NCBI GenBank assembly: GCA_000149265.1
Contig: CH001698.1
Location: forward strand, 335,862-399,861
Direction: 5' to 3'
Length of the DNA stretch: 64,000 nt
Source: Ciona savignyi
Lineage: Eukaryota > Chordata > Ascidiacea > Phlebobranchia > Cionidae
Positions within the stretch are counted from its first letter, which is position 1. Each line of letters opens with the position of its first letter. Below, in pieces: positions 59,501 through 64,000 of this stretch. The notes beneath the pieces are model-generated. The model was not told the origin of the DNA, ran no database searches, and saw only the letters and a program-made list of their open reading frames with translations. The translations under genes and the position numbers were made by a program.

Positions 59501-62500
59501 TTTAGATTTGAACAAACGTACTTTTAAGTTAATGGCACTTAGTTTACGCGATCAGCAAAACAAAGTGTATTTCTGTGCCATACGCCCATACCGTAAATGA
59601 CTGATAACCGTTAACCGATATATTTCTCTAAAATAGATTGTTCCCAGAATTGATGTTTTCGCGCTTCCTGTTTGCTGAATTTGTACCAGTAGTCGCAGAC
59701 ATGAAATATGATTTCTTGGGGTTATTGATAGATTTTAACTTTGTTTTCTTTCTTTTGCAAGGTCAAATATCACCCACACAAACAATCCCAGAAAAATGAC
59801 TATTGTATACTAATGATGATTGAGGACAAATATCATGTGGGCAATTAACAACCTAAACTCTCTGGGTGGTTTCTTTCTAATTGATAATTTGTTAGCCGGA
59901 GGTGCAGTTTAACTGACTTGTTAACTATTTCTCATGGTTAGGGTGCACAAACTACACACTAAATTATTTTAACTGCTCTTAAGAATCAATTTTATTGTAT
60001 TTAATGTTAAACTATTTAGGCGAAAGAGAACACCAACTTTGTGATGAAGAAAATTGAATCGGCAAAAAAGTCACTCCGGACAGCTGAGAATCGACACGAG
60101 AGCCACATGCATGTCATCCAGGATCTGCAGAAACAATTGGAAGAAATAGAGGAAAAGAGAAGAGAGTTTGATGGCCAGGTGAATGGATTTATGTGTGTGT
60201 GAGAGAGACTTAACAAAACCATTTATCGTGACCTATCACAATATTCGGAAAAACAAGTAAGGTAGCCTAGCCATGCATCCTGTGAAAACAATTTCTGTTT
60301 TATTACTGTGCAGTATTACAAAATATGGTTATTGATATATATCATTAAAACCATAATAATAATGTAAGTTAGCACATGTGGGCTTTATACATCAGTAATT
60401 CCATATTCCCCCTTCCTGCACTTTTAGTTGTTTTTTTCTTAAACTAGTTTCCTTTACTAGGTGGAACTAGAGAGCCAGAATGAGGGACGAGACTTGGAGC
60501 TGGAAGAGTCGCAAATAACCGAGTACAATCGGTTGAAGGAGGAGGCGGCCAAGCGATCGACGGCTCTTAACACAGAGATTGAGAAACTTCAACGTGAACA
60601 GCAGACTGACCAGGAGAAGTAATGCCCCTTAAAGTTGCTAGAAATTTTGTAACAAAATCTGCTTATGATTTTAAACTGAATGTACGCTCTTTTGGTTTTT
60701 CGCGTCTATATAACCTTTTTTAAAAGAGGTAATGCAAAGTGAAGACCAAGATAGTATGTATAACATAATATATATTATTTTTTCCCGATTCTCGTAATAA
60801 TATGCTTTAAAATAACAGGATCACAATTAAAATGGTTCTAAATGAAAAATTACTATTTGTTCTTTACAATTTTAATAGCTAGAATTAATTGATACGTTAT
60901 AATAAAACAAAACTTTTTTATGAAATAATTTTCAGAGCTCATAATAAATTTAAATTTGTTCGTTAATAACCAAATTTTAAACTTTTCTTTCGGTTAAACT
61001 TGTAACCAACATTTTCGAACTGAAGATTGGATGCGGAGCGTCGGAAGAAGAGCGAGTTGTGGTCGCAGCAGAAGCAGAAGAAGAAGGAGCTCGAGGAGTC
61101 CTCGTCCCGAGTGGAGAAGCTTCGTGATTATATCGAGACGAGCAGGAACACGTTGCAGGAGCACAAGAAGTTAAAGGTTGAGCTGGAGCAGCAGGTACTT
61201 CTTGCTTCAATTCACTAAAGCGGAAACATTTTTTGCATTGTGAGCTTTATTTGTTTTTTTGCAGACAATGGTAAATTATTCAAAAAGTGTAGTTTAGTAG
61301 GACTTCTTAAAATCAAAATTGCCATATTATTTTTTTCTCTGAGTGCAATTTTGCCCCCCAAACAAAACACGTCTTTGCTCCCAGGTTCAAAGTTCATTCG
61401 AGAGGATCCGAGAGATCAACATCGAGTTGGAGGAAGTGATGAAGAAACAGGGAGATGCCAAAGTTGATCGGACCGAGAGCTCTCGTCAAAAACGCAGACT
61501 TGAGCTGCTTGAGACTTTGAGAAGACTTTTTCCAGGAGTGGTAAGTCCGGTTGAATTTAGAAGTGGGAATTTTTTGAGCTTTACATTTAAGCATCAAGTG
61601 GCTGGTTTCAATCATCTTTCTTTGCGCTGACAACAAAATACAAAGTTTTAACTCTTTTACAATATTATTGCATTTATATCTCTTTTTCCAAATAGTACGG
61701 AAGAGTTCTTGATCAGTGTGAGCCCGTGCACAACCGGTACAAGATTGCCATCACCAAAGTACTGGGAAAGTACATGTACGCCATTGTGTGTGACACCGAG
61801 AAAACTGCTCGCGATTGTATTCAGTACATGAAGGAGCAGTGTGCAGAACCAGAAACATTCCTGCCTCTTGATTATATCGATGCGAAACCCATTAATGACC
61901 AGTTGAGAGAGATAAAGTGAGCATTTTGTTTGATATGATAAGAGGGTTAAATTGAGTGTACTGTTATCTTTTTTTTGAAAGAAGAACTCTCTTATTGGCA
62001 ATATCCATTTGCAAGAAAAAAAAGATTAAAACCATTTACTAAGTAGTAGTTTTGGGACCAAATACACATGTTTTGGCTTACCAGTGATTTAAAGGGTAGA
62101 ACAAAAACTTAGAAGATGATCGTATTTACTATAAGTGCTTTGGTTATCTGACTTGGCACAATCTTATCTTGATAATTGCCTGTGTTATTTAACACCCAAT
62201 GTATTTTGCTACCCCTTAGAACAAATGGCTTTTACCATAGTTCCCAAAATTAAAGTAATATATTTAAAACTTTGGATGATAACCTGTACTTGGTAATTTT
62301 TTTTAATCATTAAAAGTTATTCCAGTTAAATAAAAATTAAAATTCTGTATTGGAAAATACCATTCTAGTATGATTCTACAATAGTTAATTATTGTATTAT
62401 CCATCCCTTCCAGAGAGCCTCGTGGGGTAAAGTTGGTTATAGATGTCATAAAATACGAGCTTCCTGCGATAAAACGTGCGCTACAATTTACTTGTGGCAA

Positions 62501-62567
62501 TTCATTGGTATGTGAAAATGCAGACGATGCTAGAAAAGTGGCGTTTGGTCAAGTACAACGACATAAG
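53577..62567 (+). CDS. smc1a: SMC1 cohesin subunit, N-terminal part (runs off the right edge)
   Basis: Twelve exons: 53577-53682, 55866-56043, 57369-57492, 57752-57911, 58476-58633, 58896-59066, 60020-60178, 60461-60618, 61026-61194, 61385-61540, 61696-61916, 62414-62567; all phases agree, 638 residues. It begins [18 protein letters not shown]. The Walker A loop GPNGSGKS (31-38) is split by intron 1. [26 protein letters not shown] and [20 protein letters not shown] follow vertebrate SMC1 closely. Residues 165-510 are the first coiled-coil arm, and the hinge starts near VYGR-like VYGRVLDQC and continues through [15 protein letters not shown] and ETFLPLDYI. The last exon ends AFGQVQRHK, just before the family's TVALDGTLF segment, which I did not find before 64000. 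With SMC3 and RAD21 the protein forms the cohesin ring in the nucleus. The second coil and the Walker B/signature head lie outside the window. Confidence 0.93.
54483..54537. repeat. Short tandem repeat in SMC1 intron 1
   Basis: About 2.3 copies of a 23-24-base unit beginning GTGCACCCGG occur at 54483-54537. Scattered GCACCC words occur near 53800-53880 as well. The block is GC-rich against an AT-rich background. Confidence 0.65.
54621..54825. mobile_element. MITE copy A in SMC1 intron 1
   Basis: The ends GGTACCTTTAAATACTACAG and its near-inverse CTGTAGTATTTAGAGGCACC bound a 205-bp element. Its core (GATATTAATGTTAGGGTTGG onward) matches copy B and the worn copy near 7.0 kb. Confidence 0.7.
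54975..55238. mobile_element. MITE copy B with 9-bp duplication and internal tandem decamers
   Basis: The inverted ends begin GGTACCTCTAAATACTACAG. The flanks AGAATAAAG at 54966-54974 and 55239-55247 are a perfect 9-bp target duplication. The left arm carries about nine copies of a 9-10-base unit of the form GCTTGGAKC (54993-55078), far more than copy A. A 148-codon open frame across it only reflects this repeat. Confidence 0.75.
55331..55625 (-). mobile_element. Near full-length SINE, reversed, in SMC1 intron 1
   Basis: Read on the minus strand, it runs from the tRNA-like head (GTTAGTCTGGCGGTTAAGTG, then AGTGCAAAACTGG) through the CTAGCTAGTTGGTTGTGTCC body to the AATATCCTATCCTAT tail. Confidence 0.8.
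56186..57303. mobile_element. hAT-like element with perfect target duplication in SMC1 intron 2
   Basis: The ends TAGGGATGCACAATATA and TATATTGTGCATCCCTA are perfect inverted repeats. The 8-bp duplication TATGCAAC flanks both (56178-56185 and 57304-57311). Subterminal TTCGAATC/GATTCGAA arms extend the inversion. A minus-strand open frame at 56705-57046 retains [20 protein letters not shown] followed by LSHTRAS, which resembles the second half of a BED zinc finger with its cysteines lost. It looks like a decayed, internally deleted hAT relic of 1118 bp. Confidence 0.8.
58245..58300 (+). mobile_element. Small SINE fragment in SMC1 intron 4
   Basis: AAAGTGCCTTGCTCAAGGTA followed by CAAC matches the reverse of the family's GGACACAACC-side block. 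Only about 50 bases are recognisable. Confidence 0.3.
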
Positions 62568-64000
62568 GTACAGTTTTAAGTTCTAAGTATTATGGCCAAC
62601 CTCATTAAAAGTATAAATTAGTTTGTATTTGTATGGTTAAGAAAGATATTTAAGGAAATATTACAGTGTAGTTAAGTTCAAGGTCAAGCTTATATTTTAT
62701 TAAATTGTATTAACGTTAATCTTTTTATTGAAAACTCAAATTTTCCTAGATTTTCCAGTTTTCCTAAACTCATATTGTACATGTAAATATTAAGGATTTT
62801 ATTGTTTTTGTGGTGATTAACTTTAAATCCTCCTTGTTATATTCCAAATCATATTTTTCAAATAATATAAGCTGAGACTGTTCATCCCACCAAATATGTT
62901 ACATAACTAACTATAGTATACTTTTACTCTTGAGCTATGACAAATGACATTTGGGTAACTTCGATAATATATTATGTTCCCAGAAAATTGTGTGGCTATA
63001 GTCAGATAGTCGGAGCTACGGCAGTGTGTTGTGTTATACTACCAAAGGTTATCAAATAAAAGCTAATACACTTAAATACTAAATTTTGCTAAATTTAAAT
63101 TATTGTATTTGTTATTTAAACTTTAAATAATCCAAGGATGGTTATGGTGGTTCAGACATGGGACCGCGAAGAAACCAGGTTCAAACTGAGTTGTACTTAC
63201 ATAACATTGCATGTAGTGTTAGCTGCATGGTGTGCTGTGGTGTGGCCTCCAAACTTAATATCAATACAGTTGATTTAGACATAAAATTGTCGTAATTTAT
63301 GCTGCATGTTTTCTTCGGTATCTTAGAGCAATTATACAGAGAAAATTTGTTCTTTAATTTTAATCCTTCCAAACTTTATATATTAAACACATCTAAAAAT
63401 ATTCTGCAATATTAGGTTGAGATATTTTTAATTTACCACATTTGAGATGTATTACTAAACATACATTGTTCATCATTTCATTGATAAACAGAAGGATTTA
63501 AGCATATGACATGGACGATAGCCAGTTTGTGGCATGACCAATGCTCACCATTGAGTTTTAAGACATTTTTATTGGCTCGTGTGTTTGTCTTATTTAATTT
63601 TGTTCCTCATTTAAATTCACTGGATCGGAGCAGCTTTTTTTGTTTGTCTCTGTCATCCATGACTTATTTACACAGAAAAGAAGTCTTAGCAGGATTCTAT
63701 GCTGGATTTTGTTCTGGTATAACTGCATTGCTTAACTATTACTTAACATGGCTTGACAAGATAACAAACAGTTTTAAACTCCTATTTATTCAATAAAGCT
63801 GCTGTGCACACTATGCATATTTAACACTTCTTGACTCTTGTGTTTGTGATGTAAAAATGCATGCTTTTATACAATCATCTACATATTACTTAACAAATTG
63901 AATCAATGTTTGTGTGATTTTTTATCAATATTGCAATAAGCATTATATGCTTTTATCATGTTGCATGATAACTTATATAGGTGCATTTAGGTTATATTAT
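62568..64000 (+). other. Start of SMC1 intron 12
   Basis: No further SMC1 exon was found. Two SINE-like scraps occur: GGAGCTACGGCAGTGTGTTG near 63012-63031 and a tRNA-like stretch near 63135-63185 with a B-box-like AGGTTCAAACT. An open frame at 63506-63796 has no family match and is probably intronic noise. Confidence 0.5.

Noticed and set aside
1..64000. CRISPR arrays, bacterial operons, ribosomal RNA or free-standing tRNA genes
   Set aside because: Gene structure is eukaryotic throughout. The only tRNA-like sequences are the heads of SINE copies, with imperfect boxes and no cloverleaf I could close.

Overview
The window reads as a piece of an ascidian (tunicate) nuclear genome, most likely a Ciona species. 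It is AT-rich, with multi-exon genes, short GT-AG introns, clear chordate gene families and many copies of one short interspersed element. The species call is an inference; no search was possible. Gene models were assembled by hand from splice sites and checked for reading-frame phase. Unless stated otherwise, exon lists below add up to an open frame.

Left part (1-22 kb). A 27-exon plus-strand gene (1735-19706) encodes a 968-residue class I cytokine receptor of gp130/IL-6-receptor-chain type: signal peptide, Ig-like region, cytokine-receptor homology module, further fibronectin III modules, one membrane helix, a Box 1 proline motif and a tyrosine-bearing tail. About 1.3 kb past its end, on the opposite strand (21022-22001), is a five-exon gene for a 174-residue secreted, helix-rich, basic protein with its own TATA box. 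It resembles a helical cytokine in size and exon plan, so a receptor and a possible ligand would sit tail to tail. This is the most interesting observation in the window.

Middle (22.9-31.9 kb). A nine-exon minus-strand gene encodes a zinc-dependent medium-chain alcohol dehydrogenase with an unexpected hydrophobic leader exon. It is followed by an intronless minus-strand gene for the intraflagellar transport protein IFT54/TRAF3IP1, interrupted by a single +1 frameshift.

Right of centre (34.7-46.6 kb). Two minus-strand class A GPCR genes lie in tandem. They have eight exons each, four of them identical in length, and both lack the usual (D/E)RY and NPxxY residues. From 46.6 to 53.5 kb no gene was recognised.

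Right end (53.5-64 kb). The first 12 coding exons (638 residues) of the cohesin ATPase SMC1 lie on the plus strand and the gene runs off the window.

Mobile DNA sits mostly in introns and spacers: at least eight copies of a tRNA-headed SINE plus fragments, two hAT-like elements with perfect 8-bp duplications, a pogo/Tigger-like element, a TA-flanked inverted-repeat element, and a MITE family with 9-bp duplications.
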